A DNA stretch of 64,000 nucleotides from Candidatus Endobugula sertula (GTDB lineage: Bacteria > Pseudomonadota > Gammaproteobacteria > Pseudomonadales > Cellvibrionaceae): positions 16,908 to 80,907 of the forward strand of contig MDLC01000011.1 of the NCBI GenBank assembly GCA_001723645.1, written 5' to 3'. Every line of letters begins with the position of its first letter. Position 1 is the stretch's first letter. The notes beneath the pieces were generated by a model. It ran no database searches, was not told the origin of the DNA, and saw only the letters and a list, made by a program, of their open reading frames with translations. This document shows, in pieces, positions 45,656-56,522 of the stretch. A program made the translations under genes and the position numbers.

Positions 45656-47134
45656 CTATTTTCGTCGAAATCCCCTAATTTCCTGCTGAATTGTTTCGAT
45701 CTTTCTTGGCCATGGCTTCGACTTAATTTGACTTGCGGGCAGTGATCTGATCCCATTACGAGCTTCATCCAACGTAGGATACACTCCCACCAAAACAGCA
45801 AACCACGGCACTCCATCACGTTCAAAACTCACAATTCGCAGTAAATGATGGTTGGATTGAGTAGCCACAAATTGCTGTACACCACGTAGCTGTCTCGCCG
45901 CCAATAGCTGTAAAGTATAACTCTTAGAATCCCAAAAAAGCACCGCTTCTTCATCTTGTGTAAAAAAGGATTTTTTAGGTGTTGGAGTTAATTCTAATGG
46001 CTGAGTAATAACAACAGAATGATCACTGCTTTTATCTTTGGGTATTTTTGATTGTTTAGCTTCTTTATCCTCAACTGGCAACTGAGGAGTATCCGGCTGG
46101 TTAACCAACACCACTTCATTTTCCACTCTATTCGATTTCGCTAAATTCTCACTAGTACTATCGTTTTCTTGAACCTTAAGCTCAGGCTCAGCAACGAGAA
46201 CGTCTGCATTTGACACTTCTGGCAACATCGTTTTTACATCAGGCTCAGGAATAATATCTGGTTTAATCGATGGAGGGACCGAATCAATCGTATTGGTAGG
46301 TTGAGAATCAACAACTTCGTCCCCCCTATCTCCCCTATAAAAAACCACCATAATCAAAGCAGCCAATAACATAACAACTGCAGTCATATGCCATATGGGC
46401 AACCCCAATATCTTTTCATTATCCTCTAACGAGGACTGATCGAGTAATAAATTACGTGCAATATTATTCACTGAGGCAGGAATACCTTGCGTATCTCTCC
46501 AGATAGCCTGCACTGTGTCATAATCAAAGAGTTCAACTCCCTGATACCCTACCGCAGCCAATTTAAAGGCCAAATATTGCTCAAGCTCATCAACCGTCAA
46601 TGGACGCAAGGAAATATCGTAGACCAGTAATTCGCCTTTTTCCATTTGGTCAAGACGCAATAACAATGAGTCATCACCTACCAGTAAAAGATGGAGGTAA
46701 TAAGAAGATTGGTTTTGAAGTAAGTAGATGAAAGCCGCTAAAACCACATCATTGAGCTGATGGGAGTCATCAACAACAATAACAACCCTCTGTTGTAAAC
46801 CCGAAGGTTTATACTGCCCAAGCACTCCCAGCATCTGTTCAATACTTGCCCCCTCAGACAGGAAAACACCCAGTTGGTCTGCAATATGGTGAATGATATC
46901 GTCCACATCTGACATCACTGAAGCCTGAACCAAGCAACACTTAGCAGTGTCATGTAATTCAGTCATAGCTCGGTGCACAAACGCTGTCTTGCCAACACCC
47001 CTCTCACCTAAAACTGCTACTACATTGTTGCTAAATTGGCACAGATGCAGTATTTCATCTAAAACAGCTCGGCGGTCTCCCCCCATAAAGAAAGTATCAG
47101 CAGTTGAATACTCTTCTAGGGCTAGCTTGGACAT
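45656..47134 (-). CDS. damX: DamX-like cell division protein: AAA ATPase, TM, SPOR domain
   Basis: About 492 residues: an N-terminal ExeA/GspA-like AAA ATPase (Walker A GERGVGKTA, Walker B VVIVVDD, residues about 35-250), a single TM helix (about 265-285), a long Ser/Pro/acidic linker, and a C-terminal SPOR domain (YTLQLLAARQLRGVQQFVA...WFAVLVGVYPTLDEARNGIRSLP) that would bind septal peptidoglycan. The ATG at 47134 has GGCAGGAGT upstream; the longer TTG-started frame is not preferred. Last gene of the pilM-aroB operon, as in other gammaproteobacteria. Confidence 0.85.
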   Translation of the reverse strand: MSKLALEEYSTADTFFMGGDRRAVLDEILHLCQFSNNVVAVLGERGVGKTAFVHRAMTELHDTAKCCLVQASVMSDVDDIIHHIADQLGVFLSEGASIEQMLGVLGQYKPSGLQQRVVIVVDDSHQLNDVVLAAFIYLLQNQSSYYLHLLLVGDDSLLLRLDQMEKGELLVYDISLRPLTVDELEQYLAFKLAAVGYQGVELFDYDTVQAIWRDTQGIPASVNNIARNLLLDQSSLEDNEKILGLPIWHMTAVVMLLAALIMVVFYRGDRGDEVVDSQPTNTIDSVPPSIKPDIIPEPDVKTMLPEVSNADVLVAEPELKVQENDSTSENLAKSNRVENEVVLVNQPDTPQLPVEDKEAKQSKIPKDKSSDHSVVITQPLELTPTPKKSFFTQDEEAVLFWDSKSYTLQLLAARQLRGVQQFVATQSNHHLLRIVSFERDGVPWFAVLVGVYPTLDEARNGIRSLPASQIKSKPWPRKIETIQQEIRGFRRK

Positions 47135-47167
47135 AAGGCAAGGACTCCTGCCGATTTTCAAGATTGT

Positions 47168-48253
47168 TTAGAAACAATTTTTAATGGCTTGTGTTACCTG
47201 CTCAATGGATGCTTTGTCGGTCACTACCGCTTTACCAACCGACTCCAGTAAGACCAGTCGTAAACGACCATCCAGCACTTTTTTATCTCTTAACATGAGT
47301 GCTAGAAATTGCTCAACTGACATATTATCAGGTAATCTAGTGGGTAAATGAGCGCGGGTCAGCAAATTACACAAACGCTCCACTTCAGCGCGAGCAATGT
47401 TACCCATTAGGTGTGACAATTCCAGCGCCACCACCATGCCTGCAGCAACGGCTTCACCATGCAACCACACACCATAGCTTTGAGCCGTCTCAATGGCATG
47501 TCCAAAGGTATGTCCTAAATTAAGAATAGCGCGAATATTGTCTTCTTTTTCATCCAGCAAAACAACATCGGCTTTATTCTGACACGAACGAGTAATTGCC
47601 TCGACCATCAGGTGCTCATCACAAGACATAAGTGGCGTTATATTTTCCTCAATCCATTGATAAAATGGGAGATCAGCAATCAGGCCATATTTAATCACTT
47701 CCGCCATCCCGGCTGACAGTTCTCTTGCCGGAAGCGTTTTTAATACGTCCGTATCGATAATGACACATTGTGGTTGATGGAATGCACCTACCATATTTTT
47801 GCCAAGAGGGTGATTAACACCTGTCTTGCCTCCCACAGAAGAATCTACCTGGGACAATAGTGTGGTAGGAATTTGAATAAAAGCAACGCCTCGTTGGTAG
47901 GTCGCTGCAGCATAACCCGTCATATCACCCACAACACCGCCACCCAAAGCGATTAATGTGGTGGTACGATTATGATTATTTTCCAACAAGCAATCATAAA
48001 TGCCTTTTACTGTATCCAGCGTTTTAAATGATTCCCCATCAGGGAGAATAACAACATTCACCTGATAAGCATCAAGGTGCCGCTTTACTTTTTCAAGGTA
48101 AAGAGGTGCAATAGTTTCATTGGTGACAATACAGACCTGACGCCCACGAATATAAGAGCGCAGTTTATCTGCATCCGACAGCAGTTCTTGACCGATATAA
48201 ATAGGATAGCTATGCTGATCACCCAGCTCTACTGTCAGCCTATTATTTCTCAT
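47168..48253 (-). CDS. aroB: 3-dehydroquinate synthase
   Basis: The second shikimate-pathway step, NAD- and zinc-dependent. [66 protein letters not shown], and the zinc residues in EVIKYGLI and [11 protein letters not shown] are diagnostic. The start could be GTG 48268, ATG 48256 or ATG 48253; all lie at the aroK 3' end, implying overlap or coupling, and ATG 48253 matches the usual N-terminus. About 361 residues. Confidence 0.95.
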   Translation of the reverse strand: MRNNRLTVELGDQHSYPIYIGQELLSDADKLRSYIRGRQVCIVTNETIAPLYLEKVKRHLDAYQVNVVILPDGESFKTLDTVKGIYDCLLENNHNRTTTLIALGGGVVGDMTGYAAATYQRGVAFIQIPTTLLSQVDSSVGGKTGVNHPLGKNMVGAFHQPQCVIIDTDVLKTLPARELSAGMAEVIKYGLIADLPFYQWIEENITPLMSCDEHLMVEAITRSCQNKADVVLLDEKEDNIRAILNLGHTFGHAIETAQSYGVWLHGEAVAAGMVVALELSHLMGNIARAEVERLCNLLTRAHLPTRLPDNMSVEQFLALMLRDKKVLDGRLRLVLLESVGKAVVTDKASIEQVTQAIKNCF

Positions 48254-48779
48254 CATCCGCGCTATCACCTTTTAGATTAGACACAATACGTTGCACAACA
48301 GCCTTAGGGCTTTGAGTATCTGTCACTACACTATGGGTAGCAACCTCACGGTACAAAGGTTCTCGTTCCTCTAACAGAGCCAGAATTTTTTCGCGAGGAT
48401 TATCAACTTGCAACAAAGGTCGTTTTTTATCCTTATAAGTACGTTGCACAAGATGCTCTGGATCGGCGATAAGGAAAATAACAGCCTCTGCCTGTTGTAT
48501 AAGTTCACGATTTTTCTGTCGAAGAATAATACCTCCACCAGTGGCTAAAACAAACTGCTCCTCTTTTACCAATGCTTCTAAAGCAGCTGTTTCCCGATCA
48601 CGAAAGCCAGCTTCACCTTCCATATCAAAAATCCACGAAATATCTGCGCCACTCCTTTCTTCAACAACATGATCACTATCTCTAAAAGGCAAAGACAAAT
48701 GATGAGCCAATAAACGACCTATGGTCGATTTGCCGGCTCCCATGGGGCCAACCAAAACAATTTTCTGAAAAAAGCGCAT
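48243..48779 (-). CDS. aroK: Shikimate kinase
   Basis: Phosphorylates shikimate at O3. [18 protein letters not shown] is the P-loop; [20 protein letters not shown] carries the shikimate-binding Asp, and [23 protein letters not shown] and RPLL complete the family motifs. 178 residues. It starts 2 bp after pilQ ends and overlaps aroB. Confidence 0.96.
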   Translation of the reverse strand: MRFFQKIVLVGPMGAGKSTIGRLLAHHLSLPFRDSDHVVEERSGADISWIFDMEGEAGFRDRETAALEALVKEEQFVLATGGGIILRQKNRELIQQAEAVIFLIADPEHLVQRTYKDKKRPLLQVDNPREKILALLEEREPLYREVATHSVVTDTQSPKAVVQRIVSNLKGDSADDEK

Positions 48780-48781
48780 TA

Positions 48782-50839
48782 TTAATCAAATATGCTATCT
48801 GAAAGAATACGAGGGGTAATAAATATCAATAACTCACTTTTTTCATCGATGTTGATATCACGACGAAACAATCGACCCACAACAGGAATATCCCCCAACA
48901 AGGGCACTTTGCTCTCCGACTCTGATCTGCTTTGCTCAAAAATACCACCAAGAACAATGGTATCACCATCCCCAACCAATGCAGTCGTCGTCAGCTCGGT
49001 TACATTAATCGGTGAACCACTGACCGTTACCGTATTATTATCTAGTGAGTCTCGATTAACTTTTAATTCCATAATAATTTTATTATCAGGGGTGATTTGC
49101 GGCGTTACCTCCAGACTCAATACTGCATCCTGAAAAATGGTCGTTACCGTATCGCCATCACTGGAAGTAAAGGGGATTTGTTGACCACTTTCTATTTTAG
49201 CTGTCTGCTTGTCACCAGTTAACACTCTCGGTTGCGATATTACTTCACCATAGCCTGCATTTTCCAAAGCAGTAATTTCCAGATTAAGAGAAATATCTCC
49301 GGGAAGATAAGTAATGCCAAAAGTACCCGCAGCCGCAGACAGAGTGGGTGTAGCAACAGTAACCTCACCACCAAGATCATCACCCGTCCCTACGAGTACA
49401 GGGTCTGTGCCTCTTAGTTGAATACCAAGCTCACGACGGAAATTATCATTGGCTGAAACAATTCTCGCCTCTATCATTACTTGGCGTACCGGGATATCAA
49501 TTTTTTCAATGAGTTCCCGTACGCCCTTGATACTGCTCACCGTATCAGTCAAAATAACCGAGTTAGTGCGCGTATCGATCACCACTGAACCCCGCGAAGA
49601 TAACATGCTACCCGACACCTCTTCAATGCTGTCAGAAGACGAGGTGTCGCTGTTCAATAAAGTCAATATATCCTCTGCTTTAGCATAGCGAAGCAAAATA
49701 AATTCTGTTTGTAGCGGCTCCAACTCTTGCAATTGTTTTCTGGACTCCAGCTCCTGACGTTCTTGCTCAGCGAGTTCGGCAGCAGGAGCAACTAGTAATA
49801 CATTACCCTCCTGACGTTTACCCAAGCTTTTTGATTTAAGCACAAGCTCCAAAGCCTGATCCCAGGGTACATTTTGCAGACGTAAAGTAATGTTCCCCGC
49901 CACCGTGTCACTGGCCACCAAGTTTAAGTCAGTGAAGTCGGCTATAATCTCTAACACTTTACGTACTTCAATATCCTGAAAGTTTAGAGACAACTTGTCC
50001 CCAACAAATCCAAAGCGAGTCTGCTGTTCAGCCACTTCCTGCTTCGAAAGCGGAGCGATACTAACCACATAAGAACCATCCGCCTGATAAGCAAGATAAT
50101 CATATTGTCCCTCAGCTTTAACAGAAATAGTAACATTCTTACCATCAACCGATGTTTCAATAAACTGAACGGGAGTTGCAAAATCAATCACATCCAAATG
50201 CCTTTGCAATTCTTCACGAACAAACGTCTCAAGGAATGTCATGTTTATGCTATTGACACCTTCTTCGATATTTACAGAGATGTTAGGATGAGACAACGAT
50301 AATAAAATTTTCCCTGCTCCATCCTTTCCTCGCCGAAAATCAATGCCAGTAATGACATTACCCGCTTGAGCGACTACATTCGGATTAACGTCTTCTCTTT
50401 GCTGAATTCGGTCATAAGTTTTACTCGTAGTTAACGTACTATCAATAATAGTAACCAGAGTGTTACCCTCTACCGTACTAGAGTAAGTTGCTGGAGATGA
50501 TAGGTTAACAATAACACGTGTTCGATCTTTAGCGGTTAAGATGACAGCACTTTTAACATTACCTAAACCTAAAGCATGTTTCTTTTTTTGCAGTTGGCTT
50601 TGGACCCCAGGAAAATCAAATACTATCCTGGCAGGCTTTTCAATAGCATACCCTTTAGGCTTATCTGGAGCCGATGAAAAAATCGACCTAATTTCAATAC
50701 GATTATCCGGTAATTCAGTAAAACGGATATCCTGCAAATCCATTGCTATAGACACACTACTCAATAATGTAAGAGTTAAAAAACTGATTAAATATTTGTA
50801 AACCATTTGTAAACCTTTACGGGAAGCTAACTTCCGCAT
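48782..50839 (-). CDS. pilQ: Type IV pilus secretin PilQ
   Basis: An outer-membrane secretin through which the pilus is extruded. Signal peptide near residues 12-33, two AMIN domains (about 35-250), STN (about 295-350, LSLNFQDIEVRKVLEIIADF), a NolW-type domain (about 375-460) and a C-terminal secretin domain ending PLLGDIPVVGRLFRRDINIDEKSELLIFITPRIL. 685 residues. The first ATG overlaps the pilP stop (TAATG); an internal ATG at 50806 directly before the signal peptide is an alternative. Confidence 0.95.
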   Translation of the reverse strand: MRKLASRKGLQMVYKYLISFLTLTLLSSVSIAMDLQDIRFTELPDNRIEIRSIFSSAPDKPKGYAIEKPARIVFDFPGVQSQLQKKKHALGLGNVKSAVILTAKDRTRVIVNLSSPATYSSTVEGNTLVTIIDSTLTTSKTYDRIQQREDVNPNVVAQAGNVITGIDFRRGKDGAGKILLSLSHPNISVNIEEGVNSINMTFLETFVREELQRHLDVIDFATPVQFIETSVDGKNVTISVKAEGQYDYLAYQADGSYVVSIAPLSKQEVAEQQTRFGFVGDKLSLNFQDIEVRKVLEIIADFTDLNLVASDTVAGNITLRLQNVPWDQALELVLKSKSLGKRQEGNVLLVAPAAELAEQERQELESRKQLQELEPLQTEFILLRYAKAEDILTLLNSDTSSSDSIEEVSGSMLSSRGSVVIDTRTNSVILTDTVSSIKGVRELIEKIDIPVRQVMIEARIVSANDNFRRELGIQLRGTDPVLVGTGDDLGGEVTVATPTLSAAAGTFGITYLPGDISLNLEITALENAGYGEVISQPRVLTGDKQTAKIESGQQIPFTSSDGDTVTTIFQDAVLSLEVTPQITPDNKIIMELKVNRDSLDNNTVTVSGSPINVTELTTTALVGDGDTIVLGGIFEQSRSESESKVPLLGDIPVVGRLFRRDINIDEKSELLIFITPRILSDSIFD

Positions 50840-51366
50840 TATTTCTCATTAATAGTCATAGCATTTGGTCTCTCTAACCAGCCATTCGACCCATTCGGAA
50901 CAATTTCGATCACATCGATCTTCTGCTCAGTAAGCGCCTCAATACGCCCATGATTTTTACCCAGATAGTAGCCTTGCCTTACCCTTTCTATAGAACCTTT
51001 AGGGTCTCGAATTAAAGCCCATAACACATTATCTTTTTCAATTGTTCCAACCATCGACAAGGCTGAAAAATCAAAACTTTCCAAACGTTGCTTTTGTCGA
51101 TTCAGATCAGGTTTGACATTTGATTTAGCGGCAATTTTTTTTTGCTGCTCAACAACAGGAGGTTCAAAAGGGCTTCTTAAAACTGCTGCATCATAGACGT
51201 GAGGTTTATAGGGCCTATAGACAGGGAGAGGTTTTATTTTACCTGGCTGCTTACGCTTGCTTTCAGCAATAAAATCAATCACATCCTGATGAGAGGCGGG
51301 TTCGCAAGCAAGCAGTATGACACTAAATGGCAAAATAACCAGCAATCGACCGTACCTAAACAACAT
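50839..51366 (-). CDS. pilP: Type IV pilus assembly lipoprotein PilP
   Basis: A lipoprotein linking the PilMNO inner complex to PilQ. LPFSVILLACEPAS gives the lipobox Cys, and FSALSMVGTIEKDNVLWALIRDPKGSIERVRQGYYLGKNHGRI is the conserved C-terminal beta-domain. The ATG at 51366 with GGGGAG upstream is preferred over a TTG at 51372. About 175 residues. Confidence 0.93.
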   Translation of the reverse strand: MLFRYGRLLVILPFSVILLACEPASHQDVIDFIAESKRKQPGKIKPLPVYRPYKPHVYDAAVLRSPFEPPVVEQQKKIAAKSNVKPDLNRQKQRLESFDFSALSMVGTIEKDNVLWALIRDPKGSIERVRQGYYLGKNHGRIEALTEQKIDVIEIVPNGSNGWLERPNAMTINEK

Positions 51367-51368
51367 GA

Positions 51369-51983
51369 TCAACTACTCCCCTCATCAATTGAACGATAGG
51401 TTTTTGCCTGTATCACCACTTTTAATTTAGAGGGGTGACTTCCCGCTGTAATGTTAAAATCATGCAAGGTCACAATCCTTGACATCCCTGCAATACCACT
51501 TACAAAAGACCCAATATTGTGATAGGAACCTTCCGCTGAAATTTCAATGGGTAAAATCACATAAAACTCACCGACAATTTCTGACTTCAACTTAATGCTT
51601 AAAATATTTAAGCCGCTGATGCTTCCTTTTTCATCAATATCATCTAACAGTCCTGGGACCTGTGTTTTTTTCGGTAACTGTGCAAGAAGGAATTTAAAAT
51701 CTTGCTTCATTTGTCCCATTTGTGTACGGTATTGATCCAGTGCTGCTGCCTGAAAAACCTTTTGCTGAAATGCCTGGCGCAGCTGACTTTCATTTCTAAC
51801 CTCACGATGTAATGTATCCTGAAGTCCTTGCACAAACAGGAAATAGGTAACACCCAACACACCAACCATTGCCAAGCCCCAAACACACAGGCGTCCCAGC
51901 AAAGGCCATCCCCCCATTCTCGACCAATCAATATCATTGAGGTCTAAATTATTCAGCTGTTCTAGCGTATCCTGTAATGACAT
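51369..51983 (-). CDS. pilO: Type IV pilus assembly protein PilO
   Basis: A bitopic inner-membrane protein: an N-terminal segment SLQDTLEQLNNLDLNDIDWSRMGGWPLLGRL, one TM helix (about 30-50), a coiled coil, and a ferredoxin-like periplasmic domain (EFYVILPIEISAEGSYHNIGSFVSGIAGMSRIVTLHDF). 204 residues. It pairs with PilN and lies between pilN and pilP in the standard order. Confidence 0.94.
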   Translation of the reverse strand: MSLQDTLEQLNNLDLNDIDWSRMGGWPLLGRLCVWGLAMVGVLGVTYFLFVQGLQDTLHREVRNESQLRQAFQQKVFQAAALDQYRTQMGQMKQDFKFLLAQLPKKTQVPGLLDDIDEKGSISGLNILSIKLKSEIVGEFYVILPIEISAEGSYHNIGSFVSGIAGMSRIVTLHDFNITAGSHPSKLKVVIQAKTYRSIDEGSS

Positions 51984-52001
51984 AATAATCTTTGCTTACT
52001 T

Positions 52002-52535
52002 CTATTTTTTAGAGCCAAACTCTCTTTCACTATTAAACGTTAACTCAAAATCTGCTTTGACAACGTTCTTTAAATTAGGGGATTGAAAGTAGTCAGAACG
52101 TTCAATGTTACGCATCAGTGTAGACACTCGGTTATTGGATTCAGAATGCCCCTTTACACTAAAAAGATGTTCTTTTCTTTGTAACTGTTTGAGATACACT
52201 CCATCAGGCACAGCCTTCACCAACTCATCAAAATAATGAACGATTAATGGCCGCTCATTTTGTAAATTCTGGATAATTTCCATTTTAGACTCAAGATCTG
52301 CCCGCTGTTTTTTTAGTTTTTTAATTTCGTTCTCTTTTGATTCAAGTATTGCGATTTCTTTTTCAAACAATGCATTGCGTGACCTCTGAGTACTAATTTC
52401 AGCGTGTATAAACGCATACCAAACATAACCTACTAGTATCGTTAAAATCACCAATAATATGAGAATAGAGAAAAATTCCCTAGTTTTTTCCTTATGATAT
52501 TCATCACGCCAAGGCAATAAATTAATAGTCGCCAT
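52002..52535 (-). CDS. pilN: Type IV pilus assembly protein PilN
   Basis: The start MATINLLPWRDEYHKEKTREFF holds the INLLPWR motif that binds PilM. A TM helix (about 23-45), a coiled coil and a periplasmic domain follow. 177 residues. Its start overlaps the pilM stop. Confidence 0.95.
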   Translation of the reverse strand: MATINLLPWRDEYHKEKTREFFSILILLVILTILVGYVWYAFIHAEISTQRSRNALFEKEIAILESKENEIKKLKKQRADLESKMEIIQNLQNERPLIVHYFDELVKAVPDGVYLKQLQRKEHLFSVKGHSESNNRVSTLMRNIERSDYFQSPNLKNVVKADFELTFNSEREFGSKK

Positions 52536-53593
52536 TAAACAAACCCCCTCATGGCCAAACCTGCAGCAATCATCAATGATGAGGCAGCAACCGCTAAATC
52601 AGACTCATTGACTTTAGAAGATGTTGACATATTCATAAAAGGATTAGCTATGGTCACCAAAATATTCAAACGTTCCTGAACTAAAGGCCCCAAGCCTTCA
52701 ATATTAGCGACACCTCCTGCGAGCATAATATGATCGACTTGATTATAGTCACTCGATGAATAAAAAAACTGTAGAGAACGTGTAATTTGTTGCAAAACAA
52801 TATCTTTGAAGGGCTCCAGAACCTCATTAACATAATCATCAGGAAGCCCTCCCTGACTTTTTGCCAATTCCGCCTCTGCAGGAGACAAGCCATAGCGATG
52901 CTGAATCTCTTCTGTCAGGTGATTTCCACCAAATAATTGCTCACGGGTGTAAATCGTCTGGTAATCCTGCAAAATACTCAATGTGGTCACGGTAGCCCCA
53001 ATATCAATAACCGCGATCAATTGTTCAGCATCCACTTCCCAGTCATCAATCATGAGTGGTAAAGCCCTTTCTACCGCATAAGCTTCAACATCAACAACTT
53101 TGGGGTGTAAACCCGCCTGCTCCAAAACAGCCGACCTCAGCTCAACATTCTCTCGTCGACAAGCGGCCAGCAATACTTGCATCTGATCAGAGTTTCCCTC
53201 TGCCTGCCCCTGTACTTCGAAATCAATAGACACCTCATCAAGAGGAAAGGGAATATACTGGTCAGCCTCAATGGTGATTTGCGATTCTAATTCATCATCG
53301 CTTAGCCCAGCAGGCATATTGATCACCTTGGTTATCACAGAAGAACCTGCTACGGCTACAGCAGCATTTTTCACTCGACAACGAGCAGCAGTGACCGTCT
53401 GCTTGATAATATTAGAGACTGTATCAATATCATTGATATTCTTTTCAACGACAGACCCCACTGGTAACGACTTGATAGCAAAGCTTTCTACCTGATAATC
53501 ACTACCATGACGCGACAATTCCACCAATTTCACACCAGTTGAACTAATATCAAGACCGACTATCTGCTTGGTTTTACGTTTAAAAAGGCCCAT
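52535..53593 (-). CDS. pilM: Type IV pilus assembly protein PilM
   Basis: A cytoplasmic actin-like ATPase that anchors PilN. KQIVGLDISSTGVKLVELSR, QITIEADQYIPFPLDEVSIDF, IAVIDIGATVTTLSIL, GGNHLTEEI and MLAGGVANIEGLGPLVQERL are the actin-fold phosphate and adenosine motifs. 352 residues. First gene of the operon, divergent from ponA. Confidence 0.95.
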   Translation of the reverse strand: MGLFKRKTKQIVGLDISSTGVKLVELSRHGSDYQVESFAIKSLPVGSVVEKNINDIDTVSNIIKQTVTAARCRVKNAAVAVAGSSVITKVINMPAGLSDDELESQITIEADQYIPFPLDEVSIDFEVQGQAEGNSDQMQVLLAACRRENVELRSAVLEQAGLHPKVVDVEAYAVERALPLMIDDWEVDAEQLIAVIDIGATVTTLSILQDYQTIYTREQLFGGNHLTEEIQHRYGLSPAEAELAKSQGGLPDDYVNEVLEPFKDIVLQQITRSLQFFYSSSDYNQVDHIMLAGGVANIEGLGPLVQERLNILVTIANPFMNMSTSSKVNESDLAVAASSLMIAAGLAMRGFV

Positions 53594-53802
53594 AATTTAT
53601 TTATTTTTAATATTTTGTAGCAAATATAGATTTTTTATCTATAACGGTAACTTAGCTATAGTTTATGTTATAGCACTTTAACTTGTTAACGCAACTACTT
53701 CACAAATTCAGTATCTCACATATCAAACGCTAAAGTGGCGTATAATAGGGGCTATTATGCACCTATTTCAGGTTAAATCATTACCTACATGGAAAATTCA
53801 TT

Positions 53803-56343
53803 TTGAAAAAAGTACTTTTTTCCTTCATTGTCTGGTCTACATTTACGGGTATCTGCGTTACTATCATTGCACTGTCCAGCCTCTTTATCTATCTTAGCCC
53901 TTCTCTACCTGACGTGGAGACACTGAAAGATATTGAGTTTCAAACTCCATTACGCATATTTTCAGCAGACGGTAAGCTGATTGGTGAATTTGGTGAAAAA
54001 AGACGCGAGCCCATAGACTTCAACGATGCCCCCCAGCCACTGATTAACGCTATTCTATCAGCAGAAGATGATCGCTTTTATTCTCATCAAGGCGTTGACA
54101 TTAAAAGCCTTCTGAGAGCAGCATCCGAATTGGTCATTACTGGTTCAATACAATCTGGCGGCAGCACCATTACCATGCAAGTCGCGCGCAATTTTTTCTT
54201 ATCTCGCAACCAAACCTTTTCCCGTAAGTTGAATGAAATTCTACTGGCCTTAAAAATTGAAAACGAACTCAGCAAGAAGGAAATACTAGCACTTTATCTT
54301 AACAAAATTTATCTGGGGAAACGCGCCTATGGTTTCAAAGCTGCAGCCAAAGTGTATTACGGTACAGAACTTGACCAGCTTTCTCTGGCTCAAACAGCAA
54401 TGATTGCTGGTTTACCCAAAGCTCCCTCAACCTTTAACCCCATTGTTAATCCTACACGCGCGCTAATTCGCCGCAATTGGATACTCAGACGCATGCATTC
54501 TTTAGGCAAAATAACCAAAAAAGAATATGAACAAGCGACTCAAGAACCTGTAACCGCCAAGTTTCACACCCAACAGCTTGAGCTTAACGCCCCCTATGTT
54601 GCAGAAATTGCCAGAGAACAAGCCATTACATTATTCGGTGAAAGCGCCTATACAAGAGGCTATAATGTTGTGACGACAGTCGATAGCCACTTACAGGCCG
54701 CGGGTCAAAAAGCCGTCATTAACGGCTTACTTGTCTACAGCCAACGGCATGGGTATCGAGGACCTGAAGCAACATTGAGTATCGATTCATTAAATCTGTT
54801 GCCAACACCCACCACTGCAACTCCGGCAATAAACCAGACCATTACCCTCGAAGAAGCACAATTGGGAGAGGTCAATTTATTACCTTGGATAAAACAACTA
54901 AAAAATATTCCAAATTATGGCGGGCTACAGGCCGCAGCCGTTATTGCGATTCAAGAGAAGTCTTTTACTGCCCTTCTCGCCTCAGGCAAGTCTGTTACTG
55001 TTACCTGGGAAAATGGCTTAAGCACAGCGGGTCGTTACGTTAACGAAAATTTTCACAGCCCTGCCCCCCACAAGGCGGAAGCTATTGTCACGTTAGGTGA
55101 TGTGGTTCGTGTGTATCAAAAGCCGATAAAAGGTGAAGAAACATGGCATTTATCACAAATACCCAAGATACAAGGTGCTTTGGTAGCACTCAATCCAAAA
55201 AACGGAAGCATCCAAACCATTGTCGGCGGCTTTGATTTTAAACAAAGTTCTTTTAACCGGGTCACCCAAGCAAAACGCCTGCCTGGTTCAAATTTCAAAC
55301 CATTTATTTACAGTATCGGACTGGAAAATGGATTCACTGCCGCCTCGGTTTTTAACGATGCCCCCATTGTCATCGAAAATAATGGACTGGAAAATGTTTG
55401 GCGACCCGAAAATTCTAACGGTAAATTCTTTGGCCTGACACGCTTACGCAAAGCATTGTATCTTTCTCGTAACATTGTCTCTATTCGTTTACTCCGTAGT
55501 ATAGGGATAGAAAAGGTAATTGCAGGCATGGAACGCTTTGGTATGGATAGTGCGCATCTACCAAAAGAGCTCTCGATAGCTCTGGGCACCCATGCCATGA
55601 CCCCACTGGAAATCGCTACAGGTTACACCGTATTTGCCAATAATGGGTATAAAGTCAAACCCTTTTTAGTGGATCATATTACCAATAGCCAAGGAGAGGT
55701 CATTTTCACCGAAACGCCTTTGACGGTTATGCCCAATGCACCACAGGAAAATCCAGAAATATCACAAGCCGTTGTATCTTCCATGAAAAGTGATCAAACT
55801 CCACTTACTCCAATAACCTTGAAAAAAATCAGACCACATAACAAACAGAAACCCGCTCCCCAAATCATGGATGAGCGGGTGGTCTTTATTATGAATTCCA
55901 TTCTGCGAGATGTGGTCACTCGCGGCACAGCCAAAAGAGCAAAACAACTAAACAGACAAGATATCGGTGGAAAAACCGGCACTACCAACGGCCCCACTGA
56001 TGCTTGGTTTTCAGGATTTAACCATCACATTGTTGCCACATCCTGGGTTGGCTTTGATAACAATGCCAAAATTGGCAAACGAGAGTACGGTGGTACTGCC
56101 GCCCTGCCAATATGGATAGATTTTATGAAGGTTGCTCTTGAAAACGTTCCAGAACAACTTCCTAAACAACCAGATGGCATTGTCACCGTTCGCATAAACC
56201 CGGAAACAGGAGAACTCACCACACCAGGAAACCCTAATGGTATTCATGAAATGTTTTTAAAAGAAACTGTGCCCACTGGAATAGCGGATAATACACATAT
56301 CCATAAAGAAGAAGACAAAGTAGCACCGGAAGATATTTTTTAA
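53803..56343 (+). CDS. mrcA: Penicillin-binding protein 1A
   Basis: A bifunctional peptidoglycan synthase. TM segment near residues 10-32, glycosyltransferase 51 motifs AEDDRFYSHQGVDIKSLLRA and GGSTITMQVARNFFL, an OB-like insert, and the transpeptidase with SNFK in PGSNFKPFIY, SRN in LYLSRNIVS and KTG in DIGGKTGTTNGPTDAWFSGF. 846 residues. The start is a TTG at 53803; no in-frame ATG is available nearby. The divergent arrangement with pilM is conserved in gammaproteobacteria. Confidence 0.95.
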   Translation: MKKVLFSFIVWSTFTGICVTIIALSSLFIYLSPSLPDVETLKDIEFQTPLRIFSADGKLIGEFGEKRREPIDFNDAPQPLINAILSAEDDRFYSHQGVDIKSLLRAASELVITGSIQSGGSTITMQVARNFFLSRNQTFSRKLNEILLALKIENELSKKEILALYLNKIYLGKRAYGFKAAAKVYYGTELDQLSLAQTAMIAGLPKAPSTFNPIVNPTRALIRRNWILRRMHSLGKITKKEYEQATQEPVTAKFHTQQLELNAPYVAEIAREQAITLFGESAYTRGYNVVTTVDSHLQAAGQKAVINGLLVYSQRHGYRGPEATLSIDSLNLLPTPTTATPAINQTITLEEAQLGEVNLLPWIKQLKNIPNYGGLQAAAVIAIQEKSFTALLASGKSVTVTWENGLSTAGRYVNENFHSPAPHKAEAIVTLGDVVRVYQKPIKGEETWHLSQIPKIQGALVALNPKNGSIQTIVGGFDFKQSSFNRVTQAKRLPGSNFKPFIYSIGLENGFTAASVFNDAPIVIENNGLENVWRPENSNGKFFGLTRLRKALYLSRNIVSIRLLRSIGIEKVIAGMERFGMDSAHLPKELSIALGTHAMTPLEIATGYTVFANNGYKVKPFLVDHITNSQGEVIFTETPLTVMPNAPQENPEISQAVVSSMKSDQTPLTPITLKKIRPHNKQKPAPQIMDERVVFIMNSILRDVVTRGTAKRAKQLNRQDIGGKTGTTNGPTDAWFSGFNHHIVATSWVGFDNNAKIGKREYGGTAALPIWIDFMKVALENVPEQLPKQPDGIVTVRINPETGELTTPGNPNGIHEMFLKETVPTGIADNTHIHKEEDKVAPEDIF

Positions 56344-56522
56344 GCATTATATCTGCTTTCAAACAGAAGCAACTCACTACACTTACCAGTAAGTAGTCGT
56401 TAGCGGAAAAGGGCAAACATCTGCATTGGAATTGGCAACAAAAAATGGATTTAATTTTTTGCATGAGGGCTGTTACTAAAGCGGAGTACCCCTCTCTCTG
56501 GCCTTGCTAATAATTTGTACCA

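Noticed and set aside
55308..56247. Reverse ORFs opposite the PBP1A gene
   Set aside because: Antisense shadows; the plus frame has all PBP motifs.
56234..56464. Reverse ORF in the ponA-flavoprotein gap
   Set aside because: It overlaps the ponA 3' end and has no recognisable motif.
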